In this document: positions 10,701 to 19,981 of the stretch, piece after piece
Layout of the letters: each line of letters begins with the position of its first letter
Numbering within the stretch: position 1 is the first letter of the stretch
Assembly: GCA_001430745.1 (NCBI GenBank)
Contig: KQ482066.1
Location: 895,877-926,493 of the forward strand
DNA from: Auxenochlorella pyrenoidosa
Taxonomy: Eukaryota; Chlorophyta; Trebouxiophyceae; Chlorellales; Chlorellaceae
DNA length: 30,617 bases
Direction: 5' to 3'
Notes under the pieces: model-generated
Told to the model about the DNA's origin: nothing
The model's database searches: none
What the model saw: only the letters and a program-made list of their open reading frames with translations
Position numbers and translations under genes: made by a program

Positions 10701-13700
10701 NNNNNNNNNNNNNNNNNNNNNNNNNNNNNNNNNNNNNNNNNNNNNNNNNNNCGTGGCGGGCGGAGGGGGGGTGGGGGGTGGGGGGGGTGGGGTGGGGGCA
10801 TGGGGGGCCGGAATGGTGTGGGGTGGGGCTTGGGTGGAGGTTGGGGGGTGGGGGGTGGGGGTGGGGGGTGTGGCAGAGGGGCGCCTGCAGTGAGTGTGTC
10901 TACTTAAGGAGGGGGCGCTGCTGCCGGGGCGCAGCGCAGCGGGGTCCCCGCCCCAAGTCCCTGCCACCTCCCTGGCCCCAGGCTGCCGCCACCCACGCTG
11001 CAGTTGCCGGCCTCCTCCATGCGCTTCAGGGCGAACAGCACGTCCACGGCCGTGCCGCCCAGCAGGAACTGCCACTGGCCTGCGTGGGGTGGCAAGCATG
11101 AGGGCGGGGTTAGGGGGTGGCCAGTGCTAAGGCGGCTGCGCAGGCGAGCAGCGTCCCAAGGTGGCCAGCTGGTTCGGCATAACAAGAGAAAGGTGCGTTG
11201 CTCTGGGCTGCTCCGCGCCGGGCTGCCAGCGCCGTGCCGCGGAGCAAACATAGGTGGTCAAAACGCCGGCGCAGAGCGCTGCACAGCACCGCCACCGGGC
11301 AGGGCCGCGCGCTCCTGCCGGCGCAGTCGCAACACCCGCCCGGCCAGTCGGCGCCGCCGCGAGAACTGGCCTGCTGCCTGGTCTGAGCGGGCACGCCCTC
11401 ACCATTGGTCTTGTCCCCGCCGGTCAGTACCCGCTTGAGTGCGTCCAGCACCGCCGGCACCGTCAGCTGCACATCCTCCAGCCGAGTCATGGCATCCTCA
11501 GCCTGCAGGCGTGGGGCAGGCGCAGGCAGAGCCCTGGCATGACGCGCCGGCTGGCTGCAGCACGTGCACAGGCGTAGCAAGTCACGGAGTGCGCAGGCAT
11601 GAGGGGCTGGGCCTGGGCTGGCGGCTTGGGGGCCGAGATGCGCGGCTGCCAACCAGGTTGGCGTGTTGGTGGCAGCAGGCCAGCGCTGATGGTAGGGCCA
11701 AGACCCTGGGGCATGCACGCTCAATGCCTGCATGCCTGTGGTCCTGCCCCTGTCGTCTCCACTGCCACGCAGCCACCGACAAGCAAGCCTTTCATGGAGG
11801 AACCAACAGAACCCCACCAGCAGAACCAGCGGCGGCGGCGGGGGCAGTGCGGAAGCGGCGGCGGCAGCAGCAGCAGGTAAGGAGGCGCGGCAGCAGGTTG
11901 CCGGGCAGCAGCAGCAGCAGCAGCTGCAGGCCAGGAGGCCAGCACGCAGGCAGGCGTGACAGTGCGCCAGCGCGGCCCGCCCCGGCACCTGCGCCAGCGC
12001 CGCCATGTCCCCCAGCACAGCGGCACCCTCCAGCAGGTCGCTCTGCCGCGTGCAGCAGTTGCCCCGCGTGTTGTCCGGCTCTGCGAGGGCGCGGGATTTG
12101 CAGGCACACGCTGTGTGAACACATGCTGCACATGCCTCATGCCTGCCCAGGTGAACACCAGAAAGGGTCGAGTCATCTGAACGAGGCCCCGTGCGTGCAT
12201 GTGTGTGGTTGCGGTTGTGGTGGTGGTGGTGGTGGTGGTGGGGGGGGGCGGGCTGCCCTCACCCGTGGTGGCGGCATCGCACACATCCCTCATGTCCTCC
12301 ATCTCCGTGATCAGGTAGTTGTAGTGGTCCCTGCTGTACACGCTGCGGAACAGCCTGCACACAGGTTGGAGGTTGGAGACCAGGTGGGGGTCACGCTGGG
12401 GGGGCGGGTGCGCCGGCACGCCGAGCCTGGGGAGACCAAGGGCCACGCATCACGGTCATATGCTGGGCCCCCACCCCACCCCCACCCCCCCACACACCAC
12501 CACCCCCACCCCGCTCACTTGGCTCCGTACTGGTTGTCCACCCAGGAGTTGCCGCCCGCGATGCTGGCCCAGTTGGTGCTCCAGTTGCCAAAGGCGGTGG
12601 CGTCGTAGGAGCAGGCGGTGAGGTTGTCAAAGGCGAGGGTGGAGGGGAAGAAGCGCAGGCCGGCGGGCACGCCGCAGGCGTAGTCGACCTGCCGGGCACG
12701 GGGGAGGGGCGAGGTGGGGGAAGTGGGCCGCAGCAGGGGCATCGCAGCTGTACGGAGCAGCCCTGCACCTGGGCCCTGCCCGCCTAGGGCTTGCGTACGA
12801 AGAAGAAGGAGCCAAGAGGGTCGTGCAGACTGCGCTGGCACGTGGGTGCACGTGCCGGCCGCGCCGCTGCCCCTGGCCCGCCTCAGCCAGAGCCAGCGCG
12901 GGCGACACCCACATGGCGCAACGGCTGCGCTAAAAACTTGAGCGCGCGCCGCCCCCCCCCCCCCGGTTCGCTCACCGACTCCACCAGCGACTGCACCGAC
13001 CCGCCCGTGGCCTGCGCCACGTCGTCGGGGATCTCAAACTGCCCCGCCGAGGTGCCGTTCAACGTGTAGGCGCAGTAGGGGCGGGAGGTGAGGCCAAAGG
13101 CAGAGGTGGTGGTGAAGTAGTCGGAGGTGTTGATCTTGGAGGAGTTGTCAAAGGCAAAGATGGGGTAGGAGGGCCTGCGCCGGGGGTGGTGGGGGTGGGG
13201 TGGGTGGGTGGGGGGGATGATTAGGGTCTCTTTGTGTGTGCGGCAAGACCCCCCCCCCTCCGGCCGTCTCGTCGCGGTTGCGTGCGTGCAGGCGGGGAGA
13301 CGGAGCGTGCATCGACATGCGGAAGCGGTCCTGGGGGAGCTGAGGATCAGGCAGGCACTGAACGGGTTGCCCTGGCATCCCCTCGGAACTTGTGGACAGT
13401 GCGTGGGCAGACTAAGAGGGGGGCCCCGGGCCTCACATGTAGAACCAGGGGGCGAGGGTGGCCTTGCTGTCGTTCCCGGCGTCCACTGCGGCGGTGACCA
13501 GGGCCCAGTTGGCCTGCCAGGTCTGCATGAACAGGGACGCGGGCCACGACTCAGCGCCGGTTCCTGGCAGACCAGTGCAACGGCAGCCTGGGCCCTGCCT
13601 GTTGTATGCGGCCTGTGATGAGCTATGCAGTAGCATCACCGTGATCGACCTGCCGACCATCTGGCGCCCAGCAAGTGTGGCTCGAGCCCTTGTTTGCTGC

Positions 13701-16700
13701 CTCAGGTTGGCTGTCTGCGAGCCGGGCCGTCAGAGCACGCCGGCAGGCGCGGCGCACCACCCAGGGCAGGCCGGCACTCACGTCTGCGTTCCACATCCCC
13801 GCGGTGCGAACTTGGACCAGCGGGACCAGCGAGTCGTCGTGGGTGCTGTCGTTGCGCTGCGTCGCGACCAGCACCTGCGCGAGGCCAAAGAAGGAGAAGA
13901 CGTGTTTTCCCCCGTTTGGGGCTTGGCGGAGGGCGCGCCGCGGCAGCACATGATGGAACCAACCAGGTGCACTGGCGGTCCCTCGAGCGCGCGCCGCAGG
14001 CAGCACACAACGGCACCAGCCAGGAGTGCGGTCCCTCAACCGCCACGGCACGCACGGTTTGAAGAGCACACAGCTGGCACCCAGCCACCCACCTCAGCAG
14101 CTGCTTGCTGGCCTGCGAGGCCCCGCCAACGGCCTCTGTGCTGCGCTCCCAAACAATCCAGGACCATGCTCCCTGGTCCCTGCCACCACATTTCGACCCC
14201 ACCTTGTAGGCCACCTCGAAAAAGTCGCCCCAGTGGTATGTGCGGTACGAGTACGTCTTGACCAGCTCCTGCACAGGGGCATGGCACGGGGGTTGAGAGC
14301 CTGGCAGCGCGCTGCAGCCGACGGACAGGCAAGCGGCGGCAACACGTTGCACGGAGCGGTTGCCAGCTGGTGCATGAATTGCCTGGGGGCGGCAGCAGTG
14401 GCCGGGGCAGGGTGCGCACCGACAGGATGGTGGGCATGCGGCTGTTGTCGCTCTGCTCCGCCTCGGCCAGGAAGAGCTCAAACATGCGCAGCAGCGCGGC
14501 GGGCTTGGCGTACTGGGGGTAGGAGCCTGCGGGGTGGGGTGTGTGTGTGTGCGCGCGTGCGCGTAGGCAAGATGGGAAGCTTTGGGCATGGGTTGGGAGC
14601 CTGCAGGGAGGATGGTGAAATGACCTTTTCAGGCGGCCTGGTCCCCCGTCGCGTTGCTGTTGCCTGCCCTCACCCGTGCCGCTGTACAGGTCGGTCTGGG
14701 GGACGATGGGCGCGGTGGCGGGGTCGGAGGTGGTGGCCAGCGCCATCTGCACCGGCGCCTCGTGGGTGCCGGGCAGCTCCAGCTGGGGGGTGCTGCTCCT
14801 GCATGGGCGGCGCAGGGCGGGGGCGGGCAAGCGGCGGGGCAGGCGGCTTTGTGACATGCAGAGCCGGGCCGCCCGCGAAAAGCAACAGAGTGGGGCAACA
14901 GACGCTGAGCAGAGGGATGCAGGTGCACTGCTGCACCCCGGCACCTCGTGCCAAGCGGATACAGGAACAGTTCAGCTCCAGTTGGAAGCGGATTTTCCCA
15001 AGGAGCCGCCCGTCGCGCCCACCTGAAAAAGGTGGCGTTGGCAGTGTTCTTGAGCAGGCCCACGCCCAGGCTCTGCAGCGAGGTGCCGTCGGCGGCGCTG
15101 ATGTTCTGGGCGGCCAGCTCGCCGCCCTGCAGAGGGGGAGCCGAGCAGCCAGTGTGGCGAGGCACAGGTCAGTCCAGCACACTGGCAATGGGGCGGTGCG
15201 GTAGCATGCCTGTGGCGGGCAGCCCGTGTGCGCCCACCTAGGGCACGCGGGCAGGAAGAGCCAGGCTGTGCCAACAGTTGCTGCGGCCCGGGGAGCCGGC
15301 CCCAAGGGGCTACGCCTGCCCTCCCCCTGTGCAGCCCTGCCTGGCAAGGGATGCCCCCGCCATTCACAGCGCGATGCTGGGCTGCCAGCTACTTGCCAGG
15401 TAGGCCATGCACTTGTCCCAGCCCTTCCCAGCCCGCTGCACTTGCCAAGCAGTGCATGCACTAGTCCCAGCCCTTCACACAGCCCGCTGCACTTGCCAGG
15501 TAGGCCATGCACTTGTACTCCAGGAAGGAGGCGATGCCCTCGTCGGTGGACACCAGGGTCCAGTCCTGCTTGGTGGCCAGGTTGCCAAACCTGGGGGCAG
15601 CGGGCGGGGGGGGTGGGGGGGGGCACAATGCCGTGGGACAGCCGACGGTGGCGGCAGGCGGGGCCGCTATGCCTGCTGAGTGGCCAAGGCGACAGCATCA
15701 CCAGCAGGGGCGCGGGCGCCAGGCGCGCACGCTGAAGCGTGTTTGAGCACGCTGCAGGTAGGCCAATCGGCTGCTGCGGGGGCGGGGTTGGCGCACCACT
15801 GGTGGGCGATTTCGTGGCAGATCACGCTGACGCCCAGGAGCAGCCCATAGGCGCCATCTGTGGTCTGCAGCGGGCGCAGGCGCGGCAGGGCGGGTGACGA
15901 GGGGCGGCCAGTTGGGGAGAAGGGCTTGCCCGCCCAGAGGATGTGTGACGCTAGGGGTTTGTGCCATGTGGCAGCGCTGTGGCAGCCGCTGGCCAAGGGT
16001 ACAAAACCCCAAGCATCCGCGCCGCACGGAGCCGAAGGGTGCTGTTCAGGTCGCTGCTGCCCCTGCCTGCTGCCGCCTCGAACTCCTCACCTTGTTGTAC
16101 AGGAAGCGCCGCTCATCAAACAGCAGCAGGCCCCAGTTCTGCGGCACAGGGGTGTGGGTTGGGTGGGGTTGGGGGTGGAGGGCAAGGAGCACAGAGCAGC
16201 AGGGGGTTTGCAGCAGCCGGGCGCCTCTGCCCTGCCGCCGCTTCCCGGCCGTCTGCGCCCTATCAACCGGTGCGGCCAGCTGCCTCACGCGTCACGCTTT
16301 GATGCTGATGCCTGGCCGCCTTGCCAAGCTGGCGTCCGCCCTGCTCGCCACCTGCCGTGCAGGCGGAAGCCCCACCCACGCGCCCGCCCAGCCCACCCCG
16401 CGGCGCCCTCACCTCCATGGCCCCCTTCTTGCCGGGGATGGCCAGGAGGTTGTAGGTGGTGACCTCCTCCCCGGGCACCAGCCCCAGCTGGTTGGCGTAG
16501 AACACAAAGGCGGGCTTGGCCACCAGGTTGGCCAGCTGCAGCAGGGCGGGGTCGGCGCCGGCGCTCCACACGCTCACCTGTGTGTGTGGGGGGGGGAGGC
16601 TGGTTGTGGGGTGTGGGTGTGCGTGTGTGGAGGGGGAAGGGGGGCGGCAGGCCAGGGTGGCAAGGACACTCGTGGCCGGGCGGGGACGAGGCGCATTCTG

Positions 16701-18751
16701 TTGCCGAGAAGCTGCAAGGCCTCGGCATGCAAGCCACCTGGCCACCCGGCATCGCAACGAGGCAGAGAAACAACGCAGGTCGCGCCGGCCTTGCCTGCAG
16801 GCCCTCTGCCCAGGCGTCCACGGCCTCCACGCCCGAGGTGGGCAGCCTGCCCTGCCAGTCGAGCGAGGGCACCTCGTCGATGGACCCCGCCGCCAGGGCC
16901 AGCAGGTAAGTGGACATGACCGGGGTGTTGTCGCACGCCCAGGTGCGCAGGGTGGGCTGCGCCGCGTCCAGGGTGCGCGTCTGCACGCACCGCCCGTTGG
17001 ACAGCACCTGCTTCACGCTGGCGGGCGCCTGCGGGGAGGCGGGTAGGGCGCAGCGCTGCGGGGGTGAGTGTGCCTTGCAGGGGGCGAGCCCACGCTCGTT
17101 CCGGGCAAGGCGGGCCTGCGCAGCAGCGGCGGCAGGCACGTGGCAGCTCCAGGTGCATTGCTGACGACGCCAGGGCTGAGCGCGCAGGTGGACCAAGCAT
17201 GCACGCCATAGAGGTGGTGGGCGCAGCAAGCAAGGCAGGGCCGCCCCCTGCATACGAGACCCGCTGCGCCACGCCGCGCCCAGCACCCCTGCCGCCACGG
17301 CGGCGCTCGCCTGAACCGACACCTTGAACACCGCCTTGAAGCGCGGCTGGTCGTAGCAGGGCAGGATGCGGCGGCCGCCGTTCTGCGCGCCCTGCGTCGC
17401 CACTAGCACCTGGGAGGCCTTCCCGCCCAGGGGCACGAACGAGCGCGAGCGCAGCAGGCCCGTCTCGCCGCCGCCCACGATGCTGCCCAGCAGGCCGGTG
17501 AAGCGCAGCGACAGCACGTTTGACTCGCCGGTCAACTGCGCAGTACCCAGGTCGAGCGCCACCAGGTCCTCGTCCCCGGTGGACACCAGCCGCGGGCCGT
17601 CGCTGCCCTGCACCGCCTGGTAGCGCACAAAGGGCGCCGACACGGCGTCGCCGTCGCCGATGCAGGCCTCGGCGGAGGAGCACACGGCGGTGGCGCCCAC
17701 GGCCACGCTGCTGAAGTTCAGGCCGCGCGCGTTGAGCACCACGCAGGACGTGGGTGCTGTCACGTTGAAGGTGATGTCCAGCGAGGCGTCAAAGGGCAGG
17801 GGGCTGCCGTCCTTGGAGGGCTGGAACATGGCCTCCGTGAGGGTCAGGTTGAGGGAGTAGACCGTCGGCTGCAGCGTCTCCCAGTAGTTGCCTGCCAGGG
17901 GGGAGGGCCCGCCGTAGCGGCGGGCAGGAAACCGCAGTCAAGCGCGCGACAGGCCGGGCCAAGCCTGGTGGCCGCAAGCGGCGCCGCCGCTGGCGCTGCT
18001 GCCGCTGTTGGTGCTGCCTCTGCGGCAAAGGCAATGACTTCGCCGACTGCCACCCCGCAAAGCAGACAAGAGCAGGCGGGGCGAGCGCCTCACCCTCCGC
18101 CAGCTGCTGGCACGCGTCCGACAGGCTCATCAGCGGCACATAGCTGCCATCGGCGCTCTTTGTCATCAGCGTGGCCGGCACAAACGTTGACGGCGCCGGC
18201 GAGGGGCTGGCCGCCGGCTCCCCCGCACCCCCTGCTGTGTCGCTGCTGCCGGTGCCATCGCCGCCGCTGCTGAGGCCCACCCCTAGGCCGACGCCCAGAG
18301 CGATTGTCAGCGCCGCTGCCGCGCACGCCACGATAATGCACTTCTTGCTGCTGGTGGCGCGCCCGAGCGCGGGCGGGCGCACTGCCGAGGAGGACCGGCT
18401 GTAGCTGCGGCAATCGTGGATGCAAGGGGGCCGAGCGGGCTGGTTGTTGTCGAGCATGCAGCAGTGGCGGTAGCGGCGGCGGCAGGCGGTTCGAACGATC
18501 ATCTGCCTATCCCGCGGGCTCTGCATCGACATCTGGCAGTCTGCCAAGTTACAACCACAGCCCCAACCCTCTCAAACCTCGCCCAACGCTCTGGGGACAG
18601 CCTGTCCGAACCCGCGGCCTGTCTGCCAGCACCTGTGCGGGTGTCCATGGACGGGAGCACTGCTTGGCGCCTCCAGGTTGAGCGGAGCAAAGCCTGACTC
18701 TGCATCGGCGCTGTGCAGCAGGGAGCTGTGTCCTCCGTTTCTCCCGTTCAT
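7751..18751 (-). CDS. Membrane-anchored M1 family zinc aminopeptidase, at least 1357 residues
   Basis: Twenty-eight exons, all phase-consistent: 18633-18751, 18094-18404, 17311-17891, 16795-17028, 16413-16577, 16091-16138, 15797-15864, 15497-15590, 15023-15126, 14674-14798, 14420-14526, 14203-14268, 13782-13874, 13437-13522, 12976-13174, 12519-12688, 12263-12354, 11989-12080, 11403-11502, 10997-11079, [gap], 10139-10279, 9743-10007, 9509-9624, 9067-9268, 8795-8861, 8557-8633, 8174-8335, 7751-7857. A short cytoplasmic leader and KK precede one membrane helix (about 62-84), giving a type II protein. Substrate motif GAMEN at 467-471 and zinc site HEIAHQWFGN at 503-512 are each split by an intron; with E526 they give HEXXH-x18-E. 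The likely catalytic tyrosine is Y622 (QYAKPAALLRM). About 19 N-glycosylation sequons fit an extracellular or lumenal position. The first ATG in the open frame is at 18749-18751. An exon may be hidden in the gap; the 9743 donor is the weakest call. Confidence 0.93.
10067..10103. repeat. Adjacent poly-C and poly-A homopolymer tracts in an intron
   Basis: A run of 13 or so C is followed directly by about 11 A, then CT and a further 10 A. It lies in the aminopeptidase intron 10008-10138. On the sense strand this is a T-rich stretch followed by a G run. Homopolymer length here may be unreliable. Confidence 0.7.
10289..10876. repeat. G/T-rich low-complexity block (GGGGTGGG type) flanking the gap
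   Basis: Both flanks of the N run (10289-10321 and 10752-10876) consist of nearly pure G with single T, in GGGGTGGGG-like units. The natural reading is one continuous low-complexity array inside an aminopeptidase intron whose middle could not be assembled. The sense strand is the C-rich one. Four or more G runs close together meet the usual pattern for a G-quadruplex. Confidence 0.8.
10322..10751. other. Assembly gap (430 N)
   Basis: An unbroken run of N. The flanking exons (10997-11079 and 10139-10279) both join in phase 0, so the reading frame is kept if no exon is hidden here. The true length of the gap is unknown. Confidence 0.99.
11905..11925. repeat. CAG trinucleotide repeat in an intron
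   Basis: About six CAG units followed by CTGCAG, inside the aminopeptidase intron 11503-11988. Shorter GGC and CAG runs lie nearby (11858-11878). The frame through it on the minus strand is a run of cysteines, which argues against coding use. Confidence 0.7.
12215..12247. repeat. TGG microsatellite in an intron
   Basis: About eight consecutive TGG units run into a poly-G stretch, within the aminopeptidase intron 12081-12262. On the sense strand it is a CCA/C-rich tract. Confidence 0.8.
14541..14564. repeat. GT/GC alternating purine-pyrimidine tract
   Basis: GTGTGTGTGTGTGCGCGCGTGCGCG-like alternation in the aminopeptidase intron 14527-14673. Such tracts can adopt Z-DNA; that is general knowledge and nothing here shows function. 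Confidence 0.6.
15391..15516 (-). repeat. Three-copy tandem repeat (about 50 bp) carrying an exon end and its GC splice donor
   Basis: Copies begin at 15491, 15440 and 15391 (periods 51 and 49). The first is the real 3' end of the aminopeptidase exon 15497-15590 plus its GCAAGT donor. The third copy is identical to it over 26 bases (15391-15416). The middle copy has diverged. All three keep the GCAAGT donor hexamer on the minus strand. The copies are linked by nearly identical spacers, as expected for a tandem duplication. Confidence 0.9.
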
Positions 18752-19981
18752 GCTGTCGCGCCGCTCCGTGAGAGCCCGCACCGACAAGATTTCGAAATCG
18801 CTGACAGAGGAGCGGTCCAGCCTAAGTGCCACTCAATGCCAGCGGAAATGGTCCTGCCTCCGGAAGCTCCAGCCCAGAAATGCGCTGAGAAACAGTGTGC
18901 AAATGCTCCACAAATCTCTCTGAAGATTGCGCAGCTCAAACGGCTCTGCCAGCCAAGGGCCACACCAGGCCGCCGCTGGCTGCCTCCCAGCTGCAGCAGT
19001 TGGCGGCCAACTGCTGCATCAGTGATGATCACCACCTGATCACCTGGCCAGCCAGGCAGCCCACTGTTGCCAATGATAATGCCACGATACCCCACAAAGG
19101 CACGGCATTTTTTCCAGAATACTTTGTCCGCAGGAGAATACAGCAGAAAGGAGGCACGAGGCCTGCCCAAGCATCAGTCTCTCAGAGGCGCCTGCTCCCA
19201 CGACCTGCCTGCTGGCTCCAAGATCTGCGGACAAGAAACTCATTTCAGGGCAGTTCGGTTGTCGTCGTCACCAGGCCTAAGTCGCAGACTGGCATGGCGG
19301 CAGACGCGGGAGCGGCGCGCACAGGCGATGCTTGCAGGATAGTCGCGCCGATGCCCTGCTCAGCAGGTTGCGCATGCTGACAATGGCGCCTTGCCGAGCC
19401 TGCTGGAAGCCTGTTGCACCATGCATCCATGTATTGTGCGGGGAGCAGCATCAGGGTGCCAACTACAGCACATTCACTCTCTCCTGCACGCATGGCCACT
19501 GCCACGGTTCGGGTGCATCATGGCAGCACCCGCTGGCCGGGGAGCTCAGCAGGCACTGCTAGACAATCCCAGCTCACCTCTTCCAAGGACGATTGTTTTC
19601 TATGCGCTTCGCCTTGGCAAAGGCCATGGATTGTTTCAAAAGCAGTGACACCATTTGGCTCAAAAATTTCAACCCTCGCGAGCTTGCCATGCAATCGGAA
19701 ACCCGGTCAGCCGCTGGGATGCCGCAAAGCAGCTGCTGCTGAGAGGTGGCTACTTGTCTGCTTGATGGGCTTTACGTCTGTTCCACAACTGAACTTGCCA
19801 CAGAGCTTGCGACACAGGCACATCCCTCAGGAAGAGGCTCACTCTCAGCCGCCCCAAGAGCTGGCCCGCTGGGCGCGCCAGCAGCGGCGCGGGCCCCTTT
19901 TCAGGGTCTCACTTCGTCCTTGCTCCGTCTCCTCCCTCTTTCGCCGCTAGGGACCCACCATTCAACGCAAGACAGACAGAC
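18752..19981. other. Divergent intergenic region between the aminopeptidase and the unrecognised plus-strand gene
   Basis: This 1.2-kb stretch separates two genes transcribed away from each other and should hold both promoters and 5' leaders. Open frames on both strands (for example minus 18748-19170) lack family motifs or matching splice sites. Just upstream of the plus-strand ATG, 19890-19960 is pyrimidine-rich. I recognise no tRNA or repeat. A small exon of either gene could lie here undetected. Confidence 0.5.

Noticed and set aside
7751..11079. A separate gene downstream of the aminopeptidase catalytic domain
   Set aside because: Exons continue with matching phases from 18751 to 7751, no internal stop or plausible new start is forced, and the C-terminal part keeps the same lumenal, sequon-rich character. 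The gap leaves a small residual doubt.
11110..12018. A long minus-strand frame with a cysteine run and a hydrophobic segment
   Set aside because: It reads through a CAG repeat and intron sequence; the in-phase exons 11989-12080 and 11403-11502 explain the coding part.
12215..14564. CRISPR-like or regulatory repeat arrays
   Set aside because: These are simple microsatellites inside introns of a eukaryotic gene, with no spacer structure.
15784..15800. Degenerate zinc site (HEIAHQW followed by C-A-N instead of F-G-N)
   Set aside because: That reading runs into the intron. Splicing at 15797/15590 restores W-F-G-N and the exact HEXXH-x18-E spacing.
18572..18832. An N-terminal extension of the aminopeptidase starting at 18832
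   Set aside because: The codon there is GTG preceded directly by TGA. The first ATG in this frame is at 18749-18751.
18748..19170. A minus-strand frame with a plausible hydrophobic segment in the divergent intergenic region
   Set aside because: It ends without joining a gene, has no recognisable motif and overlaps the aminopeptidase start in another frame.
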